From: JBGPTK01 sp963797765
GTDB taxonomy: Bacteria > Acidobacteriota > Terriglobia > Acidiferrales > UBA7541
Length of the DNA stretch: 64,000 nucleotides
Reading direction: 5' to 3'
Assembly: GCA_963797765.1 (NCBI GenBank)
Contig: CAWCQU010000004.1
Coordinates: forward strand, 496,001-560,000
In this document: positions 26,806 to 39,641 of the stretch, in pieces
How the letters are laid out: every line of letters starts with the position of its first letter
Position numbering within the stretch: position 1 is the first letter of the stretch
Translations under genes and position numbers: made by a program
The notes under the pieces: generated by a model
What the model was told of the DNA's origin: nothing
Seen by the model: only the letters and a program-made list of their open reading frames with translations
Databases searched by the model: none

Positions 26806-27900
26806 ATTGGTGACACTTTTCAACGGGCGGCGTATTGGACGTGGCGTTCGCGAAAGTAGTTCTTCACCAATTTGGGCCTGGCCTGTGTGATCGGAAGGTA
26901 AGAGCGCACGTTGTCCATCATTTCCTGGACGTTCACGGGACGGACACGGCCCAGGCCGTTGGTCTTCACATCCTGGTTCAGCAATTCGTCCGGATTCAAT
27001 TCCGGACTGTAAGACGGCAAGCTGAAAATCCGGATTTGCTCGCTGTGCTCTGCCAACCAACGACTCACGGATCGCGACTTGTGTACCGGGTGACCATCCA
27101 CAATCAGAAACACTTTCCTCCTGCTCTTCCGCGTCAAGTGCAACAGACGGCCGAGAAAATTCAGAAACACCCGCGCCGTGAATCGCTGACGGAAAATCAT
27201 GAAGGCCAACCGCCCTCGATTGGTAATCGCAGAAATCATGTTGCAGCGAAAGCGCTGACCGGTGCCCAATACCACCGGCGTCTGTCCGCGACGTCCCCAG
27301 GATCGTCCCGCTTGGTGGTCCGAACGTAACCCCATCTCATCTAGCCAATGAATTTGGGCCTTCCACTGTCGCGCCCGTTCTCGAATCGCGGGGTATTCCT
27401 CCTCCAGCCATTTCCGTACCGCAGCCGGATTTTGTTCGTACGCTCGTCGCACCGGCTTCTGCGGGGTCAGACCCCAGGCGCGCAAATAGCGTCCCACCGT
27501 CCACACCGAAACCTGCAGATCGAACTTTCGCAACAGCAACTCTTGCACCGCTTCCCTGGTCCACAGCGCAAAGGGCAAGCTCAACTGGTCCGGGCAACCA
27601 CTCAGAATGTGGCGCACCGTCGTGGCTGCTTGATGCGGCGCCAATCGCGAAACCGAAGGTCGTCCGCGACGCCGTGCTTTCAGCGCCCGGCGTCCTGCGC
27701 GTTCCACAAGTCCCAACCAACGGCTCACCGTACCTCGCGCTACCCCGAAAACCCCAGCCGCCTCCGTTTGCGGAAGACCCTTCTGAACGGCCTCCACGAC
27801 TCGTCGGCGAAGGTCTTCTTGCGCTTCTGCGGACAGCGAACGGGCATCCAGTTTTTCCATGCCCACACACTATCACATTACCCTTTCAATGTCACCTATA
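26803..27900 (-). mobile_element. IS630-family insertion sequence
   Basis: Ends carry GGTGACA in inverted orientation (26809 onward, and reverse complement of 27887-27896) next to TA dinucleotides, as expected for TA-targeting IS630/Tc1 elements. It encloses one intact transposase gene. The right end abuts the truncated IS5 element. Confidence 0.7.
26820..27866 (-). CDS. IS630-family transposase
   Basis: 348 residues, full length. N-terminal HTH (AAGVFGVARGTVSRWLG), winged HTH_33-like region (TVGRYLRAWGLTPQKPVRRA) and DDE domain with HWLDEMGLRSD, KVFLIVDGHPVHKS and SLPSYSPELNPDELL. The three acidic catalytic residues (D in LDE, D in VDGHP, and D or E in NPDE) are present. Intact and probably active. 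Confidence 0.92.
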   Translation of the reverse strand: MGMEKLDARSLSAEAQEDLRRRVVEAVQKGLPQTEAAGVFGVARGTVSRWLGLVERAGRRALKARRRGRPSVSRLAPHQAATTVRHILSGCPDQLSLPFALWTREAVQELLLRKFDLQVSVWTVGRYLRAWGLTPQKPVRRAYEQNPAAVRKWLEEEYPAIRERARQWKAQIHWLDEMGLRSDHQAGRSWGRRGQTPVVLGTGQRFRCNMISAITNRGRLAFMIFRQRFTARVFLNFLGRLLHLTRKSRRKVFLIVDGHPVHKSRSVSRWLAEHSEQIRIFSLPSYSPELNPDELLNQDVKTNGLGRVRPVNVQEMMDNVRSYLPITQARPKLVKNYFRERHVQYAAR

Positions 27901-29096
27901 TTATGCTCCGATTAGTATGTATCTGCAGAGCAAAGAGTACCCACCGAGCATCCGCTTCGACCGTTGCGCGCGATGATGGATGACATCCTGAAAGAGATGT
28001 CGCCGCGGTTTGCCAAGCTCTACGCGGATACGGGTCGACCGTCGATTCCACCGGAACGTTTGTTACGCGCCCTGTTGCTGCAGATTCCCTATACGGTGCG
28101 CAGCGAGCGGCTGCTGATGGAGCAATTAAGCTACAACTTGTTGTTCCGCTGGTTTGTGGGTATGGACATGGACGAAGTGGTGTGGAACCACGCGGTGTTC
28201 AGCAAGAACCGGGAGCGGTTGTTGAACGAAGAAGTGGCCGAAGTCTTTTTCCAGCGGGTGCTGGAACGAGCCAAGCCGTATCTGTCGGATGAGCACTTCA
28301 CGGTGGATGGCACGCTGATCGAAGCTTGGGCCAGTCACAAGAGCTTCCGCCCGAAGGACGGAGGGTACTCTGCGAACGGGCGGGAAGTGGATTTTCACGG
28401 CGAGCGGCGCAGCAACGAAACGCATCAATCGACCACGGATCCGGATGCCCGGCTGTATAAGAAGTCGCAGGGCAGCGGGGCGAAGATGGGCTACCTCGGA
28501 CATGCGCTGATGGAGAATCGCCATGGACTGTTGGTGGATACGATGGTGACCTTGGCGGATGGGACGGCGGAACGCGACGCGGCCTTGCTCATGGCGTCGC
28601 AGATTCGGGGTGTGAAATCGGTGACGCTGGGCGGAGACAAGAACTATGACACACAAGAGTTGGTGCGCGACCTGCGAGACATGAAGGTCACCCCGCACGT
28701 GGCACAGAACAACACGAACCGGCGGAGTGCTATCGATGGACGCACGACTCAGCATCCGGGCTATGCGATCAGCCAGAAGAAACGCAAGCGGATCGAAGAG
28801 AGCTTCGGTTGGATGAAGACCATCGGCATGCTGAAGAAGGTCAAGTTACGAGGCCTGGAGAACGTGAGTTGGCTGTTCACCTATGTGGCGGCGGTCTACA
28901 ACCTTTACCGCCTGCAACGGTTGGAGGCGCAAGCAACCTGAGGAAAGATAGGAAACGGCATAGAGGAACACGCAAAGCAACCTTCGAACGGACTCAGGTC
29001 ACTCGCGGTCCTCATCTCTACCGTCGCTCCAATCCGTTTCGGATGAAACATTGAGATGAAATTCATCGCTCAACCTGATTCTTCAACAAGCTGTTA
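27901..29096 (+). mobile_element. IS5-family insertion sequence, left end lost
   Basis: A transposase gene is followed by a right end reading TTCTTCAACAAGCTGTTAG (about 29078-29096). The matching left inverted repeat is absent; the IS630 element abuts the 5' side. The left end was probably removed when or after IS630 landed here. Confidence 0.65.
27964..28941 (+). CDS. IS5-family transposase, N-terminus truncated
   Basis: 325 residues from TTG 27964. In the same frame upstream, YVSAEQRVPTEHPLRPLRAM can be read but is cut off by a TAG at 27913, so the usual first 15-25 residues lack a start. The DDE residues are visible: D in HFTVDGTLIEAWASHKS, D in TLGGDKNYDTQEL and E in KRIEESFGWMK. The catalytic core is complete. 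Without its native start and left IR the element is probably immobile. Confidence 0.85.
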   Translation: MRAMMDDILKEMSPRFAKLYADTGRPSIPPERLLRALLLQIPYTVRSERLLMEQLSYNLLFRWFVGMDMDEVVWNHAVFSKNRERLLNEEVAEVFFQRVLERAKPYLSDEHFTVDGTLIEAWASHKSFRPKDGGYSANGREVDFHGERRSNETHQSTTDPDARLYKKSQGSGAKMGYLGHALMENRHGLLVDTMVTLADGTAERDAALLMASQIRGVKSVTLGGDKNYDTQELVRDLRDMKVTPHVAQNNTNRRSAIDGRTTQHPGYAISQKKRKRIEESFGWMKTIGMLKKVKLRGLENVSWLFTYVAAVYNLYRLQRLEAQAT

Positions 29097-29218
29097 GGAC
29101 TGCTTCTCGATCGGACAAGAGGCTTGGCGAGAACTCGACTTGCAGAACGGTCTCCAAGGCAATCCTCGACTCGTCTTCGCTAGACGCCGGCCCGTTATTC
29201 CCGGCGGCAAATTTCTGC

Positions 29219-29407
29219 CTATGCCTTCACACCTGCTTTGCGAAGGATGGTCATCATAGGACACCAGTTTGTAAAGGCCGACTGGAACAGGTTTAAGCCT
29301 ACGAAAGCTGTGAAGAGAAACCAGTAGGGGCTTACCCAGTATCCCAACGCGAGAGAAGCCAGGACGAAAGCCCCTGCAATCAGTCTGAGGTAACGTTCTA
29401 CGGTCAT
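29219..29407 (-). CDS. DUF2892 small membrane protein
   Basis: 62 residues; two membrane helices (LRLIAGAFVLASLALGYW and WFLFTAFVGLNLFQSAF) followed by NWCPMMTILRKAGV. This matches the DUF2892/YgaP-type membrane module with its conserved C-P. Such proteins often accompany sulfur-transfer (rhodanese) or efflux genes. It is the last gene of the RND operon, 15 bp after the pump gene. Confidence 0.85.
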   Translation of the reverse strand: MTVERYLRLIAGAFVLASLALGYWVSPYWFLFTAFVGLNLFQSAFTNWCPMMTILRKAGVKA

Positions 29408-29422
29408 GATGCTGCCTCCTTT

Positions 29423-32691
<3,269 letters not shown>

Positions 32692-32695
<4 letters not shown>

Positions 32696-33822
32696 GGCCG
32701 TATTGCGATTCGTTTGCCGCTCAAGTCGCGGTCTCCCGCTACAGCAACTAGCTTTTCTCCGTCTTGTAGTCCAGAGAGAACTTCAATCTGTTCCTGGGTA
32801 CTCTTGCCAAGCGTGACGTAACGCAATCCGGCGATCTGGTTCGCGTCGAGCACGTAAACTCCCTGGAGTTGGCCGCGCTCTACCAATGACGTGCGTGGAA
32901 TCAACAATGCAGATCGCTCGCCGCGTGAGAAGCGTGCCCTCCCGAAGAGCCCGGAGCGGAGACGCACATCAGTGGGCAATTCGACTTTCACGAGGAAGCT
33001 ACGGCTGGCCGGATCGGCCGCCGGAACGATTTGCACGACCTTGCCGGGAAGCAGGACATTTCCGAGCGCGTCAATCGTCACTGAGCTGGCCTGCCCTACA
33101 CGGACAAGGCGAAGCTCGCTTTCGTCGACCGTGACTTCGAGTCGGTAGCTCCGCGTATCTTCAATGGTGAAGATGGGCATGCCAGGCGAGGCCAACGTGC
33201 CGGTATCGGCCTTTTTTTCCGTCACTATGCCGGTAAACGGCGCGCGTATGCGCGTATATCCGAGCGAAGTCCGAGCCCGTGTTAGACCTGCATTTGCTTG
33301 TGCCTGCCCGGCACGCGCCATGTCGCGCCGCGCTTCCGCGGACTGGTAACGAGCTTTGATTTCGTCGAATTCCTGTGGACTGACCGATTTCTTGTCATAC
33401 AGTTGTTGGTAGCGCTCCAGCGTTGTTCCGGCGAGAGCAAGATCCGAATCGGCGGCCGAGACTTCTTTTTCCGCGGCAGCCACGGCGGCAGCGGCTTGAT
33501 CCGTTCCGGAGCGAGATTGCGCGTCATCGAGAACCGCAAGCACCTGACCGCTTTGCACGCGGTCGCCTTCATGAGCACGGATTTCCAAGATGTTGCCCAT
33601 CACCTGGCTGGAAACTTGGCTCGTTTGGGTGGCACGCACCGTTCCCACAGCTTCCAGCCAGTCAGGCACCGTCGTCTTTTGCACGGCAATCACCGAAACG
33701 TTGCTCAACGTTTCTGGTGGAGCGGTCGCTGCACGCCGTTCGTTCGTGCAACCTGCTAACACTCCGCCCAAAGCCATAATGAATACGTAGGAGATTTTGA
33801 TTGCGTGAGTCTTGTGACTCAT
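32692..33822 (-). CDS. RND membrane fusion (adaptor) lipoprotein
   Basis: 376 residues from ATG 33822, which overlaps the TolC gene stop (ATGA). A lipobox LAGC near residue 23 anchors it to the inner membrane. The order is typical: barrel-sandwich half (SSQVMGNILEIRAHEGDRVQ), alpha-hairpin (about 95-165), second half (YTRIRAPFTGIVTEKKADTG) and beta-barrel domain. It connects the pump to the outer-membrane channel. Confidence 0.92.
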
Positions 33823-35270
33823 GGCGTCACCACGGGAGACTGAGGATTCAAAGTTCCGCTGGCCAGTTCGAGATTCGCGTAGCCGGTGTGATAGCGATAG
33901 ACCGCTTCCCAATATCCCGTCTGGCTGCGCCGGGCGGCTTCTTCCGCCGCAAGCAGATCGGTAATCGTCGAAAGGCCGGAATCGTAGCGGTTCTGATTGA
34001 TGCGCAGGCTTTCCTGAGACTCCGCAATCGTTGCGCGAGCCACTTCGACCTGCTGGCGGGCGGAGTCCAGATCATAGTAGGCGCGGCGTACTTCTAGCCG
34101 AGTCGCGTCGGTGGCGATTTCCTTTACGGCTGCAACCTTCTCCTGCATTGCGCGCTCATGGGAAAGCCGAGCCCGCTTGGCTCCGCCTTCGAAAAGATCG
34201 AACTGGACCTCGATTCCGGCCAGCCAGTTATTCCCTCCACCTCCTGCAACGAATGTTGGGTTGTCGGCCTCCCACCCCGCAAACGCGTTCACCCGTGGAC
34301 CGAATGATGATTTCGCGACCGACACGCTCTGTTGCTGAGCGGCCTCCTCTGAGCGAATGCGCTTCAGGTCAGGACGCATCTCCACCGCTTTTTTCTCTGC
34401 TTCCTCAAGCGTCGTTGCCGGGAGATTGCTTTCTGCGAGCGCCTCGGCTGGATCGAAATCATTCTCGGTGGAGATCCCCAATGAGGTGCTCAATTGTGCC
34501 CGCGCCATTGCCAGGTTATTTTGGGCGTGGATAAGTTCCTGCTTTCGCGTCGCCAGCCGTACTCGGGCGCTCAGCAAATCGGATTCCACGACCACGCCGC
34601 TTTCGAAGCGATCCTTGCTTCGGTCGAGGATGGCCTGCGCCGTTTTCAAGCTTTGCTCAGCGACCTCCAGTTGTTTTTTCGCGAGTAGCACTCCGTAGTA
34701 TGAGTCCACAACACGGAAGATGATTTCTTGGTCGGTGCGTTCCATTTGATGGCCGGCGGCGTCCTTCACACGCTCGGCACGGTTGATGGCGAGCCAGCTC
34801 CCGAAGGAATCAAAGAGATTCCAGGTTCCGCCAAAGCGCGTCGCGAAGTTGCCGAAGGGGGCCGGCGTGTTCAGGACGTTCAGCGCGAAGTCCGCCGTCG
34901 TGAATCCCTGTTGTCGCAACTTGCTGCCAAATACGTACACAGGGTCATTGCCACGGGTGGCCGTCTCGGAAAAAGTAACGTGCGGCAGAAGAAAAGATCT
35001 CGCTTCTTTCACGTCAGCTGAAGCAGCACGTGTGTCAGCGAGCGCTGCTTTGTGTTCCGGGTTCTTTTCCAGCGCGATGCTGACTGCCTGTCGGAGAGTA
35101 ATAGGCGAGAGCTGCTGCGTTTGTTGTGCGGTGAGCAATCCCGGAATCGACAACACAACTAGCGAGATCAACCAGGCGTTCCCTGCAAAACGAGGTACGC
35201 CTTCTAGTCGCCTGAGAGGCTTTCGCAAGCTTTGACTTTCTTTACCGCCTTGTCGTCCGCACATTCTCAT
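33819..35270 (-). CDS. TolC-family outer-membrane channel protein
   Basis: 483 residues. A signal peptide (NAWLISLVVLSIPGLLTAQ, about residues 32-50) precedes two repeats of the OEP fold: ITLRQAVSIALEKNPE with VKEARSFLLPHVTFSETA, and LDSARQQVEVARATIAESQ in the second half. The ATG at 35270 has no clear ribosome site; translation may be coupled to the OsmC gene 9 bp upstream. It forms the exit duct of the tripartite pump. Confidence 0.9.
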   Translation of the reverse strand: MRMCGRQGGKESQSLRKPLRRLEGVPRFAGNAWLISLVVLSIPGLLTAQQTQQLSPITLRQAVSIALEKNPEHKAALADTRAASADVKEARSFLLPHVTFSETATRGNDPVYVFGSKLRQQGFTTADFALNVLNTPAPFGNFATRFGGTWNLFDSFGSWLAINRAERVKDAAGHQMERTDQEIIFRVVDSYYGVLLAKKQLEVAEQSLKTAQAILDRSKDRFESGVVVESDLLSARVRLATRKQELIHAQNNLAMARAQLSTSLGISTENDFDPAEALAESNLPATTLEEAEKKAVEMRPDLKRIRSEEAAQQQSVSVAKSSFGPRVNAFAGWEADNPTFVAGGGGNNWLAGIEVQFDLFEGGAKRARLSHERAMQEKVAAVKEIATDATRLEVRRAYYDLDSARQQVEVARATIAESQESLRINQNRYDSGLSTITDLLAAEEAARRSQTGYWEAVYRYHTGYANLELASGTLNPQSPVVTP

Positions 35271-35279
35271 TGAGAGATT

Positions 35280-35744
35280 TCACCCTTGTACAGTTGCTGG
35301 AGTCGGCGCGAGCCATGACGTTTTCTCCTCGACGATTTCGTAGGTCGTGTGCAGGCTGGCCGTTTGCTTCACCATCGCGCCAACTGAGCAGTACTTCTCT
35401 TCGGAGAGTCGGATAGCTTCCTCGATTGCCGTAGGATCTATTTCGAATCCAGTGACCACATGATGGAGACGGACCGAGGTAAAGACTTGCGGTGGACGTT
35501 CGGCCTGATCGGCTTCCACTCGCACTTCGTAGCCAGTCACTTTTTGGTGGTACTTCTGTCGAAGGACGGTGATGACATCGAATGCTGTGCATCCTGCCAA
35601 CCCGACTGCGACCAGCTCGATAGGCTTGGGACCGGTGCCCCCGGCTGCGTCGTCAAGAAACATGTAGTGTTCGCTACCGGTCGTCGCGGCGAACTGGCGC
35701 TCCGCCTTAAGCGGCTGAGTAAGTTCAACCTTAGAGGTGATCAT
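35280..35744 (-). CDS. OsmC-family protein
   Basis: 154 residues from ATG 35744, chosen because GAGAGG precedes it (ATG 35780 has no ribosome site). Family features: PKPIELVAVGLAGCTAFDVI with the first redox Cys, and LSEEKYCSVGAMVK with the second. OsmC-type proteins reduce organic hydroperoxides; the group with 'YCSV' is common in sulfur and redox operons. First gene of the efflux operon, which ties the pump to oxidative or thiol stress. Confidence 0.88.
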   Translation of the reverse strand: MITSKVELTQPLKAERQFAATTGSEHYMFLDDAAGGTGPKPIELVAVGLAGCTAFDVITVLRQKYHQKVTGYEVRVEADQAERPPQVFTSVRLHHVVTGFEIDPTAIEEAIRLSEEKYCSVGAMVKQTASLHTTYEIVEEKTSWLAPTPATVQG

Positions 35745-35900
35745 TTTTGCCTCTCGGATGCCCCGGTCTGTCTGGGCCATACTGATAAATGCAAGGATTC
35801 CAGGTCTGTTACAGAAAAAGTGTTCTCAGGTGCGGCGCCGTGCGAAGGAAAGTGCCTCCGCATCTTGGGAATTGGAGCCAGATCCCTGCTGTTTGTTTTC

Positions 35901-36338
35901 CTAGCGATTCTTTCCTCCCGACCAAAGTGGTATGCCCCGGACGTCTCTCAGCGTCCAAGTGTTGCTGCCTTTCTTGATCTGACGTGCGACGATCACATCA
36001 TCTCCCTGATATTTCACCTGTGAACCGATTACCTCTATTTGGTCGTCCTTCACGAACGCATACTTTTGCTGCTTTAGGTACCAAGTCGGCCCGACATGAA
36101 TATCCAAAACATCCTTTTCGGTCTTGACGACGAGATGCGTGCCCGAACCGCGGCCTGGACTGGGTACCTCTTTCACTTCTTGGATTACGCCGGTAATGGT
36201 TGTTTCTGTTTTTGGATCGTAGCTCGGAGTCCCTGTACCATGGCCTTGGCGAGGTTGTCCGTGTGCTACGACCGCACTGAGGGCCACGATGAATGTGGCT
36301 GCGAGTATTGGGTTACGTGGCGCGAAACTAAATTTCAT
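35901..36338 (-). CDS. Exported small OB-fold-like protein
   Basis: 145 residues with AGGAGG 6 bp upstream and a signal peptide (ILAATFIVALSAVVAHGQP). The mature part has TTITGVIQEVKEVPSPGRG, HLVVKTEKDVLDIHVGPTWY and QIEVIGSQVKYQGDDVIVA, a five-strand pattern like OB-fold/DUF5666-type nucleic-acid or metal-binding proteins. Function unknown. It stands 120 bp upstream of the OsmC gene on the same strand. Confidence 0.7.
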   Translation of the reverse strand: MKFSFAPRNPILAATFIVALSAVVAHGQPRQGHGTGTPSYDPKTETTITGVIQEVKEVPSPGRGSGTHLVVKTEKDVLDIHVGPTWYLKQQKYAFVKDDQIEVIGSQVKYQGDDVIVARQIKKGSNTWTLRDVRGIPLWSGGKNR

Positions 36339-36695
36339 TGTATGCCTCCTATGTTCGGGTCTGGTTGCATCAGATAGTCCGCAGCCGAGCTAGATTCAGC
36401 CGCGCACGCAACCAGCACCTGCAATGCCAATAGCCACTCCAGCGCGAAGCGTATAGTTTCTGCTGTGACGTGAATCACAACTCGATGTGACGGCTGGGAT
36501 TTCAGACCGCTCATCGACAATCCACCCGAATGAATGCAAAGGAGTGGGATTTGTTACAGGAAAATGCGGAATGAACCTGGGGCAGGCGTTGTGTGAGAGC
36601 TATCTTCGATTCATTTCGCCTGTATCTTGCTACGCTCTCTGCGCAGGTGCATGCGGATTGCAGGCTTCTAAGAGCGTACAATTGTCCCGAACCCC

Positions 36696-39041
36696 GTGGA
36701 CGAAAGACGAACCACTGCCGCCAATGAGATCGAAGCCGGCCTGACTGCAGGAGAGGCCCAAAAAAGGCTGCGAGAATTTGGTTTTAACAGGGTGAGTGAG
36801 GAGCGGCAGCATCCGCTGCTTGCCATCTTAGGTAAGTTCTGGGCCCCAGTTCCTTGGATGCTCGAAATCACAATTGTCTTAGAGATTGTGGTTCACAAGC
36901 TGGATGAGGCTCTCATTATCGGCGGGTTGTTGCTCTTCAATTCGGCCCTGAGCTTTTTCCAAGAACATCAGGCGAATCGCGCCTTGGCTCTCTTGCGCGA
37001 TCGACTGTCGGTGCGTGCACGAGTACTGAGGGATGACCGGTGGCAGACAATTCCGGCCGAAGAACTTGTTCCGGGAGACATCCTTCACCTGCGATTGGGA
37101 GACCTTGCCCCGGCGGACATCCGATTGTCCGAGGGCGCCGTGCAAGTGGATGAATCAGAGTTAACTGGCGAGTCGCTGCCGGTGGATAAAGAGCCTGGAG
37201 CGACGGTATATGCCGGGTCTCGGCTCAAGCGCGGCGAAGCAACCGGCCAAGTCATCGCAACCGGACAGCGCACTTTTTTCGGCAAGACGGTCGAGCTGGT
37301 GAAAACAGCAACGACAAAGAGTCATTTGCAGGGAGTCATCTTCACTGTCGTCAAGTATCTCATCGCCGTAGATGGCACTCTGGTTTCCGCACTGCTCGTC
37401 TATGCGGCTTTCACGCACCTGGCATGGTCGGAAATCCTGCCGTTTGCACTCATTCTTCTCGTCGCCTCGGTGCCGGTCGCGCTCCCTGCGACCTTCACCG
37501 TCGCGACTGCTCTGGGTGCCCTGGAGATGTCTCATCGATCGGTGCTTGTGACGCGACTCTCCGCCATCGAGGAAGCGGCCGCAATGGACGTCCTGTGCAC
37601 AGATAAGACGGGGACGATCACGCAAAACCAGCTCTCGTTGGCGCAACTCTTTCCGAGACGCGACCGGACCCCCGAGGAACTGCTGCGCATGGCCGCCCTG
37701 GCTTCCGAGACCGCCACGCAGGATCCGATTGACCTGGCACTCTTCGAAGCCGCGCAAGCACGCAATGTTTTGGGACTCATTCCGCACCGGATGCAATTCA
37801 TCCCCTTCGATCCTGTAACCAAGCGAACCGAGGCGACCTACGCGCTGCCAACGGGGACACTACGAGTCGTTAAGGGAGCGCCGAATTCAGTCATTCAATT
37901 GGTTCAGGATGGCGCGGGCATCGCCGGGGAAGTCGAGCGGCTCGGGGCGACTGGTGCTCGAGTCCTGGCCGTGGCTTCGGGAGACGAAAGCTCACTGCAA
38001 CTGGTAGGATTGCTCACCCTTGAAGACCAGATCCGCAAAGATTCCAAGGAGCTTGTGCAAAATCTTGAGCGCCTCGGCGTCCGCGTGATCATGGTGACGG
38101 GAGACGCGGCGGCTACGGCCCGCGCCATTGCCGCACAGGTTGGAATCGGCGAGCGTGTCGGTTCCGCGCAGGCACTGCGTGAGGATGCCGGGGCCGCAGC
38201 GGAGTGTTTCGACGTGTTTGCGGGAGTCTTTCCCGAGGACAAGTTTCACCTGGTCGAAGCGCTGCAGCACCGCGGACATGTCGTCGGCATGACCGGCGAT
38301 GGCGTAAACGACGCCCCAGCGCTGAAGCAAGCCGAAGCTGGGATCGCCGTTTCTACGGCAACCGATGTCGCGAAAGCAGCCGCGAGCGTAGTCCTGACCG
38401 AGAGCGGCTTATCCGGCATAGTCGACGCGGTGGAGACGGGTCGCAGAATTTATCAGCGGATGCTGACCTACACGCTCAACAAAATTATGAAGACGTTTGA
38501 GATTGCCGTCTTCTTGAGCGTCGGTTTGATGCTCAGCGGAACTTTCGTTGTCACTCCACTGTTGATCGTGTTGCTGCTGTTCACAAATGATTTCGTCACA
38601 ATGTCAATCGCTACCGACCGCGTTTCTTTTTCCTCTCGGCCTGACCGCTGGGATGTACGCAAATTGATGCTTACCGCCGGCATGTTGGCCACTTTGGTTC
38701 TGATACTTTCGTTCAGCGTCTTTTTTTTGGGTAGAGACCACCTTCATCTTCCCCTGCGACAACTCCAGACACTCGTCTTTCTCATGTTGGTTTTCACGGG
38801 ACAGGGCAATGTTTACTTGGTCCGTGAACGAAATCGTTTCTGGCATTCCTGCCCAAGCCGATGGCTGATTCTTAGCTCCTTGGCCGATGTAGTGGTCGTT
38901 ATGTTGCTCGCCGCAAAAGGCATTTTGATGAGCGCGATCCCGTTGTTGTTGATTGTTTCCCTGTTCCTTGTGGTCGTGATTTTCCTGGTTCTGATTGACA
39001 CCGTTAAAATTCAGGTATTCCGCTATTTTGATATTCGATAA
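36696..39041 (+). CDS. P3A-type (plasma-membrane H+-type) P-type ATPase
   Basis: 781 residues from GTG 36696, the length of bacterial homologues of fungal/plant proton pumps. Motifs: actuator VDESELTGESLPVDK, phosphorylation site VLCTDKTGTITQN, P-domain GDGVNDAPALKQAEAGIAV, and the M4 PVALP as LLVASVPVALPATF. The nucleotide domain is short (no long insert), as in proton-type ATPases. Ten membrane segments are expected. It may export protons or another cation under acid or metal stress. It is transcribed divergently from the exported OB-like gene. Confidence 0.9.
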   Translation: MDERRTTAANEIEAGLTAGEAQKRLREFGFNRVSEERQHPLLAILGKFWAPVPWMLEITIVLEIVVHKLDEALIIGGLLLFNSALSFFQEHQANRALALLRDRLSVRARVLRDDRWQTIPAEELVPGDILHLRLGDLAPADIRLSEGAVQVDESELTGESLPVDKEPGATVYAGSRLKRGEATGQVIATGQRTFFGKTVELVKTATTKSHLQGVIFTVVKYLIAVDGTLVSALLVYAAFTHLAWSEILPFALILLVASVPVALPATFTVATALGALEMSHRSVLVTRLSAIEEAAAMDVLCTDKTGTITQNQLSLAQLFPRRDRTPEELLRMAALASETATQDPIDLALFEAAQARNVLGLIPHRMQFIPFDPVTKRTEATYALPTGTLRVVKGAPNSVIQLVQDGAGIAGEVERLGATGARVLAVASGDESSLQLVGLLTLEDQIRKDSKELVQNLERLGVRVIMVTGDAAATARAIAAQVGIGERVGSAQALREDAGAAAECFDVFAGVFPEDKFHLVEALQHRGHVVGMTGDGVNDAPALKQAEAGIAVSTATDVAKAAASVVLTESGLSGIVDAVETGRRIYQRMLTYTLNKIMKTFEIAVFLSVGLMLSGTFVVTPLLIVLLLFTNDFVTMSIATDRVSFSSRPDRWDVRKLMLTAGMLATLVLILSFSVFFLGRDHLHLPLRQLQTLVFLMLVFTGQGNVYLVRERNRFWHSCPSRWLILSSLADVVVVMLLAAKGILMSAIPLLLIVSLFLVVVIFLVLIDTVKIQVFRYFDIR

Positions 39042-39136
39042 AATTAGGGCTACATCTCATGTAACATGCAGGAGCAGAGCAAATTTAATCAGGGCTGGCA
39101 TTCACGCTTCCGCTTGAGATCGTCAAAGGATTGTGA

Positions 39137-39571
39137 GTGAGCTTCAAGAGAATACTGATCGCCCTTGACGAGAGTGCATTTGCCGCACAAGCGGCCGATG
39201 TCGGTATCGAGCTCGCGAAAGCGTTGAAGTCGGACTTGGCCTTTTTCCATGCGATTGATCCCTCTACTGTTTCCGCACCAGACGGCGGCGTGCCAGTAGA
39301 CGTGCTGGCTTCTATTGCGGAGCGGGATGCTAGGGGTCTCCTCAACGCCTTCCGGGAGCGTGCGGCGAAAAGCCCAACCGCTCTGGAATTCCTTGAGTTC
39401 GGAAAGCCTGCTACCAAGATCGTCGAAGGCGCGCAAAACTGGTCTGCTGATCTCATCGTCATGGGAAGTCACGGACGAGGGAGGGTCGGGAGCCTCTTGC
39501 TCGGCAGCGTCGCTGAAGGCGTTTTGCGCCATACTCCCTGTCCGGTTTTAATCGTTCGGGCACAGACCTGA
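39137..39571 (+). CDS. Universal stress protein (UspA family)
   Basis: 144 residues from GTG 39137. ILIALDESAFAAQAADVG at the N-terminus and the ATP-binding motif VMGSHGRGRVGSLLLGSVAE at the C-terminus (G-2x-G-9x-G-S) are complete, so it probably binds ATP. It follows the P-type ATPase gene by 95 bp on the same strand; Usp genes often sit beside transporters. Confidence 0.92.
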   Translation: MSFKRILIALDESAFAAQAADVGIELAKALKSDLAFFHAIDPSTVSAPDGGVPVDVLASIAERDARGLLNAFRERAAKSPTALEFLEFGKPATKIVEGAQNWSADLIVMGSHGRGRVGSLLLGSVAEGVLRHTPCPVLIVRAQT

Positions 39572-39641
39572 GGATTCTCGTAAGGAAGCTTCAGCGCGGC
39601 GGTGGACAAAACTGCTGCCAACCGGCCGTTGTCTAATTTTC

